This document shows positions 41,007-50,507 of a stretch of DNA of 64,000 bases, piece by piece. The stretch is taken from assembly GCA_002347365.1 (NCBI GenBank), contig DDWT01000031.1, forward strand, positions 7,053-71,052. Reading direction: 5' to 3'. How positions within the stretch are numbered: position 1 is the stretch's first letter; the number at the start of each line of letters is the position of its first letter. The position numbers were made by a program, and so were the translations under genes. Below the pieces are notes generated by a model. That model was not told the DNA's origin. It did not search any database and worked only from the letters and a program-made list of their open reading frames with translations. This DNA is from Actinobacteria bacterium UBA2279 (lineage in GTDB: Bacteria > Actinomycetota > Coriobacteriia > Anaerosomatales > Anaerosomataceae).

Positions 41007-41245
41007 GCCAAGTCTTCGATATCGTACTCATGCTGCTGCTCATCACCTGCGCCATCGCTGTGATCCGCATTAAGGACCTGCTTGCGGCGGCGATCATCTT
41101 CTCGACCTACAGCCTTGTGATGTGTGTCGTCTGGCAACTGCGCGGTGCGCCTGATGTTGCCATGACCGAAGCGGCCGTTGGCGCCGGCGTCACCACCGTG
41201 CTGTTCCTCGTAGCCATAAGCAGAACGACGAGGCGAGAGAAATGA
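41003..41245 (+). CDS. MbhD-like subunit (MrpA C-terminal DUF4040 homologue)
   Basis: This is an 80-residue protein with three helices. It carries GAPDVAMTEAAVGAGVTTVL, the signature of the DUF4040/MbhD domain that in classical Mrp is fused inside MrpA. Having it separate resembles archaeal Mbh/Mbs complexes. The Glu in TEAAVG lies in the helix proposed for ion translocation in Mbh. Confidence 0.85.
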   Translation: MSQVFDIVLMLLLITCAIAVIRIKDLLAAAIIFSTYSLVMCVVWQLRGAPDVAMTEAAVGAGVTTVLFLVAISRTTRREK

Positions 41246-41952
41246 AGAAGGCACTCGTCGCAGCACTGCTTATCATCGCAGCCGTTCCGCTGCTTCTCGC
41301 CATGGCCGAGCTGCCCCCGCACGGCTCTCCGGACAACGTCACGTACACGCATGTCTCGGCGTACTATCTCGAGCACGGCGTGGAGGAAGCCGGCGCCGAG
41401 AACATCGTGACCGACGTCATCCTCAACTACCGTGGCTTCGACACCAACGGCGAAGTCACAGTCATCTTCACGGCACTGGCGGCCGTCTTGGCGGTACTGC
41501 TGCTTGGCCGCACTTCGTCGGAGTCTGCCGACAAGCCGGCTTACCCGGTGAGCGCCGTGGTGCGCTTCATCGTCCGGCTCCTGGCGCCCTTCATCGCGAT
41601 GTTCGCGATCTACGTCATCTTGAACGGACACCTCACACCGGGAGGCGGCTTCCAGGGCGGGACGATCCTAGGAGCACTCGCCATTGCATTGACGCTCGTA
41701 CTTGGCGAGGACGAGGCGCGGCGCCTGCTGCCGGAAGGGCCGAAGCCATGGCTCCAGGCTGCCGCGCCACTGACGTTCGTCTGTATCGGGATCGCTGGTC
41801 TTGCAGACGTCGGGTCCTATCTCGGCTTCCCCACAGCAGAGGGGCTTGAGTGGGTGCGCACGATCTGGCTGATGCTGATCGAGATCGGCATCGGTGTAGG
41901 CGGCGCGGCTATCATCGCCACCATCTTCTGGACGATGGAGGCCGAGCGATGA
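41242..41952 (+). CDS. mrpB: MbhE-MrpB fusion subunit
   Basis: This is a 236-residue protein. The first 90 residues are MbhE-like (GAENIVTDVILNYRGFDTNG and a membrane helix). The rest is the MnhB domain (FIVRLLAPFIAMFAIYVILN, HLTPGGGFQGGTILGALAIA). Both parts are membrane-bound. Start and stop overlap neighbours by four bases. Confidence 0.88.
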   Translation: MKKALVAALLIIAAVPLLLAMAELPPHGSPDNVTYTHVSAYYLEHGVEEAGAENIVTDVILNYRGFDTNGEVTVIFTALAAVLAVLLLGRTSSESADKPAYPVSAVVRFIVRLLAPFIAMFAIYVILNGHLTPGGGFQGGTILGALAIALTLVLGEDEARRLLPEGPKPWLQAAAPLTFVCIGIAGLADVGSYLGFPTAEGLEWVRTIWLMLIEIGIGVGGAAIIATIFWTMEAER

Positions 41953-42302
41953 TCGAAGCGCTGTGGACCAACCTCGACTATGCCGCATCGGTCGTGCTCT
42001 TCCTGATCGGCCTGTATGCGGTCATCGCCAAAGACAACCTCATCAAGAAGTTCATGGGTCTCAATATCATGGAGACCGCCATCTTCGCGTTCATCGTGGC
42101 GCTCGGCGTCGTTGACGGCGGCGATGCCCCGATCATGGGGGAAGGCGCCCGGGCACCCTTCACCAACCCCATACCTCAAGCTCTGATCCTGACGGGCATC
42201 GTTGTGGCGGTCAGCACAACGGCACTCGCACTGAGCCTGATCATCCGTATCCACGAACAGTGCGGAACGATCGAGGCCGACGAGCTGAGGGAGTTGGAGT
42301 AG
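41949..42302 (+). CDS. mrpC: Mrp antiporter subunit C (NuoK-like)
   Basis: This is a 117-residue protein with three membrane helices, like NuoK of complex I. ATG 41949 overlaps the previous stop by ATGA; the longer frame is a shadow. LIGLYAVIAKDNLIKKFMGL has the NuoK-type Lys/Glu-bearing helix, and NPIPQALILTGIVVAVSTTA is the family end. Confidence 0.9.
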   Translation: MIEALWTNLDYAASVVLFLIGLYAVIAKDNLIKKFMGLNIMETAIFAFIVALGVVDGGDAPIMGEGARAPFTNPIPQALILTGIVVAVSTTALALSLIIRIHEQCGTIEADELRELE

Positions 42303-43793
42303 ATGGTCTTGTGGCCGCACTGGCTCGTCATGGTCATTGTTGTACCGCTGGTCGGTGCCGTACTGACACCGGTGGTTGGCAGGGGCCGTCCCAAAGCCTC
42401 GTCATTCTGGTCGCTGGGTGTCATGACCGTGACCTCGTTCGTCGGCCTCATGCTCATCATGCGCGTCGCCGACGAGGGCCCGTTCTCATATCTGCTGGGT
42501 GGATGGGCGCGGCCGTACGGCATAGAGCTGCGCTTCGATGAGTTCAGTGCTTCGGTAGCCATCATCTGCCTGCTCGGCTGGCTTGCCCTGTTGTTCTCGT
42601 ATCGCTATGTGGCCGAATCGATTCCCGAGCGAAGGATCCCCTACTACTACACGCTCGTCTTGCTCAACCTGACCGGCATGATCGGGTTCGTCGTCACGGG
42701 AGACCTGTTCAACCTCTTCGTGTTCATGGAGATCCTCTCTCTGTCCGGCTACGCACTCGTCGCAATCAGCGGCGAACGGATCGCCGAGATGGCTGCATTC
42801 AAGTACCTCGTCATGGGTGCCGTGTCATCAATGATCGTGCTCTTCAGCATCGGGTTGCTGTATGCGGTTACGGGAAGCCTGAACATGGCGGACATCTCCT
42901 CCCGTCTTGCCGGAGTCGAACAGCGCCTTCCGGTGATGCTCGCACTGTCAGGACTCGCGATGGCCTTCATGGTCAAAGCCGCCTTATTCCCGCTGCATAT
43001 CTGGCTTCCGGATGCCCACGCGATCGCTCCAAGCCCCGTCAGTGCGATTCTGTCAGGACTCGTTGTGAAGACCGGCGTCTTCGGCCTGCTGCGCACCTAT
43101 CAGATCTTCTACAACGCCGGCAGCTACGACCTCACCGGCCTGAACACCGCACTCGTGTGGCTCGGTGCGATCTCCATCGTCATGGGGGCGTTCTTCGCGA
43201 TCTTCCAGGAGGACATCAAGATGATGCTGGCGTACTCGACCATCTCCAACGTGGGCTACATCGTGATGGGTCTTGGACTCGCATCGCAGTACGGCATGAT
43301 CGGTGCAACAGTGCACATCTTCAACCACGCGCTCATCAAGGCGACGCTGTTCCTCGGCGCCGGCGCCCTCATATACAAGACCGGCTATCGCACGCTTACT
43401 GATCTGCGCGGGGTCGGGAAGGCTATGCCGCTCACCTGCATGGCTCTTTCGATTGGCGCAATCTCCATCGTAGGCATCCCGCCGACCGCAGGATTCCTCT
43501 GCAAGTGGTACATCGCTCTCGGCGCCTTCCAGGCTGGACAGCCGGCGTTCGGATTCGCACTCGTATTCGGAGCGCTGTTCATCTTCATCTACTACATACG
43601 CATGGTGAACTCGTTCTACTTCCGGCCACCCACTCACCCCGAGATCCTCGAGGTCGGCGAAGCGCCTCCCTCGATGCTCGGACCCGTGCTGTTACTGGCG
43701 GCGCTCTGCCTCGTGATGGGTATCCTCGGCCGGATCCCGCTCAGCTTCATCGAACCCGCGGTCATACGCATGCTCGGCCCGTTCGGAGGATGA
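42303..43793 (+). CDS. mrpD: Mrp antiporter subunit D (NuoN/M-like), first of four
   Basis: This is a 496-residue protein with about 14 membrane helices. Key ion-pumping residues of this family are kept: Glu in FNLFVFMEILSLSGYALVA, Lys in MVKAALFPLHIWLPDAHA, and Lys in AGFLCKWYIALG. It starts directly on the base after the mrpC stop. It pumps or exchanges H+/Na+ as part of the complex. Confidence 0.9.
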   Translation: MVLWPHWLVMVIVVPLVGAVLTPVVGRGRPKASSFWSLGVMTVTSFVGLMLIMRVADEGPFSYLLGGWARPYGIELRFDEFSASVAIICLLGWLALLFSYRYVAESIPERRIPYYYTLVLLNLTGMIGFVVTGDLFNLFVFMEILSLSGYALVAISGERIAEMAAFKYLVMGAVSSMIVLFSIGLLYAVTGSLNMADISSRLAGVEQRLPVMLALSGLAMAFMVKAALFPLHIWLPDAHAIAPSPVSAILSGLVVKTGVFGLLRTYQIFYNAGSYDLTGLNTALVWLGAISIVMGAFFAIFQEDIKMMLAYSTISNVGYIVMGLGLASQYGMIGATVHIFNHALIKATLFLGAGALIYKTGYRTLTDLRGVGKAMPLTCMALSIGAISIVGIPPTAGFLCKWYIALGAFQAGQPAFGFALVFGALFIFIYYIRMVNSFYFRPPTHPEILEVGEAPPSMLGPVLLLAALCLVMGILGRIPLSFIEPAVIRMLGPFGG

Positions 43794-43794
43794 G

Positions 43795-45270
43795 ATGGAA
43801 GTAGTCGACATCAGGCCCGTGCTCGCGCCAACCCTCTCGCTCGTCTGCGCCGGATTGATCTTCCTCACCGGCAAACGAGCCTTCTGGCGTCGCTTCTGGA
43901 GCCTCGGCGCAGCTGTTGCAAAGCTGGGTGTCGTCATGTCGATGCTGCCCGGCACGATCAACGGGACCGTCTACGTCTTCAAGCTGATGGACTTCACGCC
44001 CGGCATCGGACTGGGCTTTCGTGTCGACGCTCTGGGCATGTTCTTCGCGGTGGTGTCGTCTACCCTGTGGATCTTCACCACCATCTACGCGATCGGATAT
44101 ATGGAGCCCGAACACTCGAAGGTGCGCTTCTTCGGCTTTTTCGCGTTATGTGTCTCCACCACCGTCGGCATAGCGTTCGCCGAGAACCTCCTCACGCTGT
44201 TCTTGTTCTACGAGAGTCTCACGATCGTCACCTATCCTCTCGTCATCCATGAAGAGACGCCGGAGGCATTCAAAGCAGGCCGTAAGTACCTGACGTACAC
44301 GCTGATCGGCGGCGCATTCGTCCTGATCGGCACGGTCCTCACATACCAGACTGCCGGAACGCTGACACTAAGCAAGCCGGGCATCCTTTCGCTCGCCAAC
44401 GGCACGCAGGTTCTGACCGTGCTGTTCGTGACGCTCATCGCCGGGTTCGGCGTGAAAGCTGCGATCATGCCACTGCACGGATGGCTGCCGAGCGCGATGG
44501 TAGCGCCAACGCCTGTGAGCGCGCTGCTGCATGCAGTCGCTGTCGTGAAGGCCGGTGCCTTCGGCATCCTGCGAGTCATCTACAACGTCTTCGGCGTCGA
44601 ACTCCTCCGGCAGATGAATCTGACAACGTGGCTGGCTTGGCTTGCCGCATTCACGATCCTGGCGGGCTCGTTCATCGCGCTGTTCCAGGACAACTTCAAG
44701 CGAAGATTGGCGTATTCGACCATAAGCCAGCTGTCATATATCGTGCTCGGCGCGGCACTGCTGACTCCATTTGCCGCAACGGCGGCCATAGCTCACATCG
44801 CCAACCAGGCGTTCGCCAAGATCACGATGTTCTTCTGTGCCGGCGCGATTCAGCGCAAGACAGGAAAGACTTCGATTCACGAGCTTGCGGGCATCGGCTA
44901 CCGTATGCCGTTCACCATGGGTGCGTTCACCGTGGCCGCACTCAGCTTCGTCGGCGTGCCCCTTTTCGCGGGCTTCGTGACCAAATGGTACCTGTCTTTG
45001 GGTGCTCTTGAGGCAGGTGACTGGTGGTTCGTCATCGTGATGATCGCGAGCGCGCTGCTGAACGCGGCGTACTTCCTGCCGATCGTCTACCTGGCGTTCT
45101 TCAAGGCGCCACCGGGTACCGAGCTGCACATCGACGAGGCACGACCCACGCTGCTGATACCCATCATCGTCTGTGCGCTGTACGTCATCATGCTCGGCAC
45201 GACAGCCGAAGTGCCCGGTATGCCTTTCTCGCTGGCGAGAGCCGCGGTCCGATTCGTTTTCGGCATGTAG
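43795..45270 (+). CDS. NuoM/L-like antiporter subunit, second of four
   Basis: This is a 491-residue protein with about 14 helices. Glu is in LTLFLFYESLTIVTYPLVI, Lys in FGVKAAIMPLHGWLPSAMVA, and Lys in AGFVTKWYLSLG. Compared with its sisters the AHP after WLPxA is AMV, a small change near the Lys helix. It follows mrpD by one base and belongs to the same complex by context. Confidence 0.88.
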   Translation: MEVVDIRPVLAPTLSLVCAGLIFLTGKRAFWRRFWSLGAAVAKLGVVMSMLPGTINGTVYVFKLMDFTPGIGLGFRVDALGMFFAVVSSTLWIFTTIYAIGYMEPEHSKVRFFGFFALCVSTTVGIAFAENLLTLFLFYESLTIVTYPLVIHEETPEAFKAGRKYLTYTLIGGAFVLIGTVLTYQTAGTLTLSKPGILSLANGTQVLTVLFVTLIAGFGVKAAIMPLHGWLPSAMVAPTPVSALLHAVAVVKAGAFGILRVIYNVFGVELLRQMNLTTWLAWLAAFTILAGSFIALFQDNFKRRLAYSTISQLSYIVLGAALLTPFAATAAIAHIANQAFAKITMFFCAGAIQRKTGKTSIHELAGIGYRMPFTMGAFTVAALSFVGVPLFAGFVTKWYLSLGALEAGDWWFVIVMIASALLNAAYFLPIVYLAFFKAPPGTELHIDEARPTLLIPIIVCALYVIMLGTTAEVPGMPFSLARAAVRFVFGM

Positions 45271-45283
45271 GGAGTGGAAGCTC

Positions 45284-46783
45284 ATGGAGAGTCAGCTTAC
45301 CGCCTCGATCCTGCCACCAGCGGCGTTTCTGCTGCCCATCCTGGGCGCGATCGTCATCGTGCCGGTGACACGCCTGTCCGAACGCGCACGCGCCGTCGGC
45401 TTGACGCTCGTGTGTCTCGCCACCGTCGCTGTGGCGATCGGCTTCGTACCCGGGGTACTCAACGGACACATCTATGAGACATATCTGCTGCGACTCACTC
45501 CGCGCATCTGGATGTACCTGCGAGTCGATGCGATGGGAGCGCTGTTCGGACTCACCGCCTCGGTACTATGGCTCCTTGCGCTCATCTACTCGACGGGGTA
45601 TATGGCCGATGAGCATCGTAAGAGCCGCTACTACGCATTCTTCATGCTGTGCCTCGGCTGGACGATGGGTGTAGCGTACTCCGGCAACCTGCTGACATTC
45701 CTCGTATTTTACGAGCTCTTCTCCATCCTCACATACCCTCTCATCGTCCACGAAGAGACACCCGAGGCTATCGCTGCAGGCACCAAGTACATCATCTACA
45801 TCCTTATCGGTGGCTCGCTGGTGCTGCTCGCGATTGTCTTCACATTCTTCCTCGCGGGCGACCAGACGCTGTCCGCACAAGGCCTGCTCACCATGGATAT
45901 GGGGAAGGGCAAGCTGCTCACCATCTTCTGGTGCTTCCTCGCGGGCTTCGGAGTCAAGGCAGCCCTCGTCCCATTGCACGGCTGGGTGCCGGACGCGCAC
46001 CCTGCCGCACCGGCACCATTCTCCACGGTGCTCTCCGGCGTGATGGTCGCCGCCGGCTCGTTCGGCATCATGCGTGTCGTCTATAACGTGTTCGGCGTCA
46101 GCCTTCTCGGTGAACTCGGTGTCATGCGCTACGTCCAGTACATCGCGGCATTCACCGTGATCTTCGCCGCAATACTCGCCGTCAACCAGGACAACCTGAA
46201 GCGGCGACTTGCATATTCGACGATCAGCCAGATGGGATACGTTGCACTCGGGGTATCACTGCTCGGAGAACAGGTGGCTGTAGGCGCGCTCGTGCACATC
46301 ACGAACCACGCGTTCATGAAGGGCACGCTCTTCCTGTGCGCCGGCCTGCTCATCAAGCGCGCCGGTATCCATAAGGTCAGCGAGATGCGGGGCATCGCCA
46401 AACGCATGCCGGTGACGATGGCCGCATTCTCCATAGCGGCGCTCTCCATGATCGGCACCCCGCCACTCTCGGGTTTCGTCAGCAAGTGGTACCTCGGCCT
46501 CGGCATGCTGGAGGTCGACCAACCGATCTACCTCGCGGTGCTACTTGGTGGCGCTCTGCTCGCAGCAATCTACCTGCTGCCTGTCGTCTACGCCGCCTAC
46601 TTCAAAGAGCCGCTGCCGGCCAGTGAACCCGAGACTGCGGAGCACGGCCTTGAGGCCCCGCTTTCGATGCTGGGTCCGGCGGTCGCTGCAGCCGTACTCA
46701 CCATCGTGCTCGGGCTGTTGGCTTCTGCACCCGGCATGCCGCTGTCACTGGCACGACTCGCGGCCGAGATCGCATTCCACTAG
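45284..46783 (+). CDS. NuoM/L-like antiporter subunit, third of four
   Basis: This is a 499-residue protein. ATG 45284 follows GGGAGTGG; the longer frame lies in the neighbour. Family residues are Glu in LTFLVFYELFSILTYPLIV, Lys in FGVKAALVPLHGWVPDAHPA and Lys in SGFVSKWYLGLG. It is most similar in wording to the second subunit (both have HEETPEA after the Glu helix), which suggests a local duplication. Confidence 0.88.
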   Translation: MESQLTASILPPAAFLLPILGAIVIVPVTRLSERARAVGLTLVCLATVAVAIGFVPGVLNGHIYETYLLRLTPRIWMYLRVDAMGALFGLTASVLWLLALIYSTGYMADEHRKSRYYAFFMLCLGWTMGVAYSGNLLTFLVFYELFSILTYPLIVHEETPEAIAAGTKYIIYILIGGSLVLLAIVFTFFLAGDQTLSAQGLLTMDMGKGKLLTIFWCFLAGFGVKAALVPLHGWVPDAHPAAPAPFSTVLSGVMVAAGSFGIMRVVYNVFGVSLLGELGVMRYVQYIAAFTVIFAAILAVNQDNLKRRLAYSTISQMGYVALGVSLLGEQVAVGALVHITNHAFMKGTLFLCAGLLIKRAGIHKVSEMRGIAKRMPVTMAAFSIAALSMIGTPPLSGFVSKWYLGLGMLEVDQPIYLAVLLGGALLAAIYLLPVVYAAYFKEPLPASEPETAEHGLEAPLSMLGPAVAAAVLTIVLGLLASAPGMPLSLARLAAEIAFH

Positions 46784-46792
46784 GGGGAAGTG

Positions 46793-49441
46793 ATGGAGGG
46801 TTCTGAACACATCACACAGAACGCGCTACCGGCACTGATCGTGTTGCTGCCGTTGTTCGCGGCGCTGCTGGTGCGGCCGTTGGGGAAGCGGAGCGAGGGT
46901 ATCCGCAACGTCTACGTGACGGTCGTGACAGGTGTGACGCTGCTCATGACCGCCGGACTCATTCCCCTGATCGCCGAGCACCATAAGATCACGTACTCGA
47001 TCCCCGCGATCATCGGCGAACTCAGCTTCACCGTGGATTCGTTCAGCATGCTGTTCGCGCTCTTCTCGGCGTTCGTCTGGTTCTGCTCCACGCTGTACTC
47101 ACTCGACTACCTCAAGCACGAGAAGAAGCGCGACCGCTACCACGTCACGAACCTGGTTGTGCTGGCGGCGATGTTGGGCGTCGTGCTCGCAGGCGACCTC
47201 ATCACGCTGTATCTCAGCTTTGAGGCGCTCGGACTGGTCGCATACCTGTTCGTCGTACACACCGAGACCGACGAGGCCAAGAAGGCCTCGATCAAGTACT
47301 TCTGGATGACGGTGCTGGGGGGTTTTGCTCTGATCGGGGGCATCTTCATCACCTACGCGCTGGGTGGTACCGGCGCGATCGGGCCGATCCCCGTGGAGCA
47401 TGGCGCTACAGCCTTGCGCTGGACCGCGTTCGTGCTTCTGACGCTGGGCTTCGGTGTGAAGGCGGGCATGTTGCCCGTCCACGTGTGGCTCCCCGACGCT
47501 CACCCGGTCGCGCCGTCCCCGGCGAGTGCACTGCTCTCCGGCGTGATGATCAAGGCAGGGGCGTACGGGATCTTCCGCACAGTCACCGCACTGTTCCGGC
47601 CTGAGCTGGCCGAGGAGATCGCCGAGGAACTGTGGCACTTCACGGGACAGATCGGACTGGTGGTCCTCTGGATCGGCGTGGCCACGATGTTCATCGGTGT
47701 CGTCCTCGCCCTCGGGCAGCACAACGCGAAGCGGATGCTTGCGTACCACAGCGTCAGCCAGATGGGGTTCATCCTCGCCGGGATAGGCGCGGCGGGCTAC
47801 CTGGGCGCGCACGGCGCGCTCGGCTACGCCGGAGGTCTGTACCACATCGTCAACCACGCACTGTTCAAAGGGTGTCTGTTCCTCGGCGTCGGCGCAGTCT
47901 TCTTCCGCACGGGCTCGCTGGACATGTACAAACTCGGCGGGCTGTGGAAGAAGATGCCGCTGACGTTCCTGTTCACACTCATCGCCGCGTGCGGCATCAC
48001 CGGTGTGCCGCTCTTCAACGGCTTCGTCAGCAAGTGCCTGATCCACCACGCGATGGTCGAGGCCTGGGAGTTGCACGAACTCGTATCACTCGGCATCGCC
48101 GAGAAGATATTCATCGTCACTTGCGGTGGCACGGCATGCTCGTTCATCAAGCTGATCGGGCTGGTGTTCCTCGGCAAGCCCAAGGTCGAATACGGGCCTG
48201 AAGTGAAGGATGCCCCGCCCCGGATGCTCATCGCAATGGGCCTGCTCGCAACCGCCATCGTCACCCTCGGTGTCCGTCCTCAGCTCGTACTTGAGGGCGT
48301 TGTCGCGCCCGGCCTGCATACGTGGGGTCTGCACTCCCAACTCATAGAGCACTACCTCGAGGTCTCCTTCATGAGCTGGGCTGACATCCAGTCCGTCATC
48401 ATTGCGTTCGCGATCGGCTTCGCGGTGTTCTTCGTCGGCATGAAGTTCGGGCTGTTCCACATGCATGCGCCGAAGTGGTTCGGCGTGGACTTCTGGTATC
48501 GCAAAGCGGCCATTGGTTTTGTGGCGCTCTGTCGCTGGATCGATGACTGGTACGAGATGTATCGCAGGATGGTCTCGCGAGTCCTGCGCTGGACGCATCT
48601 GCACTACCGCGCGGAGTGGTCCCGCCTGGAGCGCGACTGGAGACGCATCATCATCACCGTGACGACGGGCGCGCCCGGACCACGCAACCAGCACTTCGTT
48701 CAACGTTCCTACGTCGTATTGGAGCGAGAACGCCAGGCGACCGTCCGATATGCGGTCACGATGGCGGTCGACTGGCTGCGCGAACACCCGCGTGCGACCG
48801 ATGATGCGTACTGCCGGGAAATGATCGACGCCGTCCGCGACATAGCCACCTACATGGCAACCAGGCTGTTCAAAGAGCGTCTCGGAATCATCTCCGACCT
48901 CATTCGCGACGACGCCGCCGATGCTGTGCGCGATACGTTCGAGCGTGTCGTGCGTTCGCTTTCAGCCTATCGCGAGGCGGTCGGTCAGACAGCGCTGGTC
49001 CTTGCCGAGAAGCGCATGAGCGGCGAGAACGTACTTCGCGACATCTCGGCAGCAATGAACCGCATCCTGTCCGAGGAGCGGTTCGACCAGCGCCTCCGCG
49101 ACTCGGCGCCCTATGTGATCGTGCCCTCCGGTCGTCTCCTGCAGACCGGACAGAGTGCTCTGGCACGGGTGCCGTCCGCAACACAACTCTCGACATACCG
49201 GGTCGAGGGACTCAGTCGCCTGGAGCGCGCCGGCATGTGGATCTCAGACATGGCACGTCTGATCGTCGAGAGCGCGACGCAAGAACGCGTCACCTGGATG
49301 ATGGAGAACCGGTCCAGCACGGAAAGCGTGCTGCACACCCGTCGACAGATACAACGCTATGCTCGCGACATGAGCTTCAACATCGCAATAGTACTCATCA
49401 TCATGCTGACATTCCTGGCTTCTCTCTCCGGAAACCTGTAG
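46793..49441 (+). CDS. NuoL-like antiporter subunit with long soluble C-terminal extension, fourth of four
   Basis: This is an 882-residue protein. ATG 46793 follows GGGGGAAGTG. Residues about 1-540 are the NuoL-like core, with Glu in ITLYLSFEALGLVAYLFVV, Lys in FGVKAGMLPVHVWLPDAHPV and Lys in NGFVSKCLIHHAMV. After a further helix (IIAFAIGFAVFFVGMKFGLF) comes about 270 residues of mostly charged helices (for example WSRLERDWRRIIITVTTGAP) and a final membrane helix (NIAIVLIIMLTFLASLSG). No such extension is known to me in NuoL or MrpA. It ends the pump operon. Confidence 0.85.
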   Translation: MEGSEHITQNALPALIVLLPLFAALLVRPLGKRSEGIRNVYVTVVTGVTLLMTAGLIPLIAEHHKITYSIPAIIGELSFTVDSFSMLFALFSAFVWFCSTLYSLDYLKHEKKRDRYHVTNLVVLAAMLGVVLAGDLITLYLSFEALGLVAYLFVVHTETDEAKKASIKYFWMTVLGGFALIGGIFITYALGGTGAIGPIPVEHGATALRWTAFVLLTLGFGVKAGMLPVHVWLPDAHPVAPSPASALLSGVMIKAGAYGIFRTVTALFRPELAEEIAEELWHFTGQIGLVVLWIGVATMFIGVVLALGQHNAKRMLAYHSVSQMGFILAGIGAAGYLGAHGALGYAGGLYHIVNHALFKGCLFLGVGAVFFRTGSLDMYKLGGLWKKMPLTFLFTLIAACGITGVPLFNGFVSKCLIHHAMVEAWELHELVSLGIAEKIFIVTCGGTACSFIKLIGLVFLGKPKVEYGPEVKDAPPRMLIAMGLLATAIVTLGVRPQLVLEGVVAPGLHTWGLHSQLIEHYLEVSFMSWADIQSVIIAFAIGFAVFFVGMKFGLFHMHAPKWFGVDFWYRKAAIGFVALCRWIDDWYEMYRRMVSRVLRWTHLHYRAEWSRLERDWRRIIITVTTGAPGPRNQHFVQRSYVVLERERQATVRYAVTMAVDWLREHPRATDDAYCREMIDAVRDIATYMATRLFKERLGIISDLIRDDAADAVRDTFERVVRSLSAYREAVGQTALVLAEKRMSGENVLRDISAAMNRILSEERFDQRLRDSAPYVIVPSGRLLQTGQSALARVPSATQLSTYRVEGLSRLERAGMWISDMARLIVESATQERVTWMMENRSSTESVLHTRRQIQRYARDMSFNIAIVLIIMLTFLASLSGNL

Positions 49442-49446
49442 TCCAC

Positions 49447-49483
49447 GGGACACACGGCGGGCCCGACCCTCGCCGTGTGTCCC
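49447..49483 (+). terminator. Strong hairpin after the pump operon, without T run
   Basis: GGGACACACGGCG (49447-49459) pairs perfectly with CGCCGTGTGTCCC (49471-49483), 13 base pairs around an 11-base loop. It lies five bases after the last pump stop codon. There is no U tract, so it may be an RNA end-stabiliser or a non-canonical terminator. Confidence 0.55.
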
Positions 49484-49508
49484 GCGCGAATTGGCAAGAA
49501 ATCCCACT

Positions 49509-49535
49509 TTGATGACCACAGCATTGGAGTATAGT
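49509..49535 (+). promoter_or_regulatory. Candidate promoter of the PfkB-CBS-antiporter genes
   Basis: TATAGT (49530-49535) is a good -10 box. The best -35 is TTTGAT or TTGATG with 15-16 bases spacing. The start codon at 49581 is 46 bases downstream. Confidence 0.4.
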
Positions 49536-49580
49536 GAATCGCACACGTGTCATATTCCGCCCAAACCTGGGGGTGTTGTT

Positions 49581-50507
49581 GTGATACTGACGGTCACTCT
49601 GAACCCGTCAGTCGATAAGGTCTTCGAGGTCCCCGGCTTCTTGCCCGGTGCTGGCAATCGCATCGAAGGCACCTTCACCCAACCGGGCGGCAAAGGCGTC
49701 AATATCGCCTTCATGCTGCGGGCTCTCGGTCACGACATCACGGCGATGGGTTTCGCGGGCGATGGTCCCGGACGATTCATCCAGAACTCGTTGCGAGATG
49801 CCGGAATCACGACGGCCTTCACGCTGCTCGCCGGCAAGACGCGCACCAACTACGCACTCATCGACCCGGATGCGGGCACGCTCACCATGCTCCGCTCTCC
49901 CGGCCCGGAGGTGAACCCGACCGATATCGCTGCACTTAGGTCGGCCTTCGAACGCATGCTGGGCCTTGCAGACATGGTTGTCATCGCGGGTAGTCTTCCC
50001 CCCGGTCTCGAGCCGACGTTCTGTGCCGAGCTTGTGCGACTCGCGACAGCACGCGGCGTCCGGGTCGCGGTGAACGTCCGCGAAGAGGTGCTCACTGCGG
50101 CGCTCCCCGCCCGACCGTTTCTGGCCGAGCCGGACCTGCGCGATGTGACGACGTACGGTGAGTACGATCTCTCGCATCATGAAGGGCGACTCGCGCTCGC
50201 ACGTCACATCGCCGAAAGCGCCGAGATCGCAGTGGTGAATGCCGAGCAGGAAGTCCTGGTCGTGTCTGGGAACGACTCCGTGCTGGTGCGAATCCCGGCG
50301 TGTGGGCTTCTCGGCCGCATCCGTCTCGACGACGCGCTTATCGCGGGCGTGCTTGATGCAACGACCAGCGGCGATTCCCTTGAGAAGATCGCTCGAGAGG
50401 GCGTGGCAGCCGCGCTTGCAGGCGCCGCCGCCCCCAACGGTCAGTTCGCATCACGCGAGGAGATCCGATCCTGTCTGGACCGCGTGGAGGTGATCACGGA
50501 TGCCTGA
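49581..50507 (+). CDS. PfkB-family kinase-like protein (FruK/LacC-like), divergent active site
   Basis: This is a 308-residue protein. GTG 49581 follows GGGGGTGTTGTT. The N-terminal LTVTLNPSVDKVFEVPGF and TQPGGKGVNIAFMLRALGH are typical of 1-phosphofructokinase and tagatose-6-phosphate kinase. The later AGSLPPGLEP is kept, but the GAGD catalytic box reads IRLDDALIAG, and the usual D-T-S-G-E loop reads NVREEVL. The catalytic-position Asp stays, the Gly anion hole does not. It may be inactive or sense a sugar phosphate. It overlaps the CBS gene by eight bases. Confidence 0.7.
   Translation: MILTVTLNPSVDKVFEVPGFLPGAGNRIEGTFTQPGGKGVNIAFMLRALGHDITAMGFAGDGPGRFIQNSLRDAGITTAFTLLAGKTRTNYALIDPDAGTLTMLRSPGPEVNPTDIAALRSAFERMLGLADMVVIAGSLPPGLEPTFCAELVRLATARGVRVAVNVREEVLTAALPARPFLAEPDLRDVTTYGEYDLSHHEGRLALARHIAESAEIAVVNAEQEVLVVSGNDSVLVRIPACGLLGRIRLDDALIAGVLDATTSGDSLEKIAREGVAAALAGAAAPNGQFASREEIRSCLDRVEVITDA

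Noticed and set aside
39923..49441. Complex I or membrane-bound hydrogenase operon
   Set aside because: No NuoB, C, D, H, I or hydrogenase subunit is present in the window; only the Mrp/Mbh-like membrane part is.
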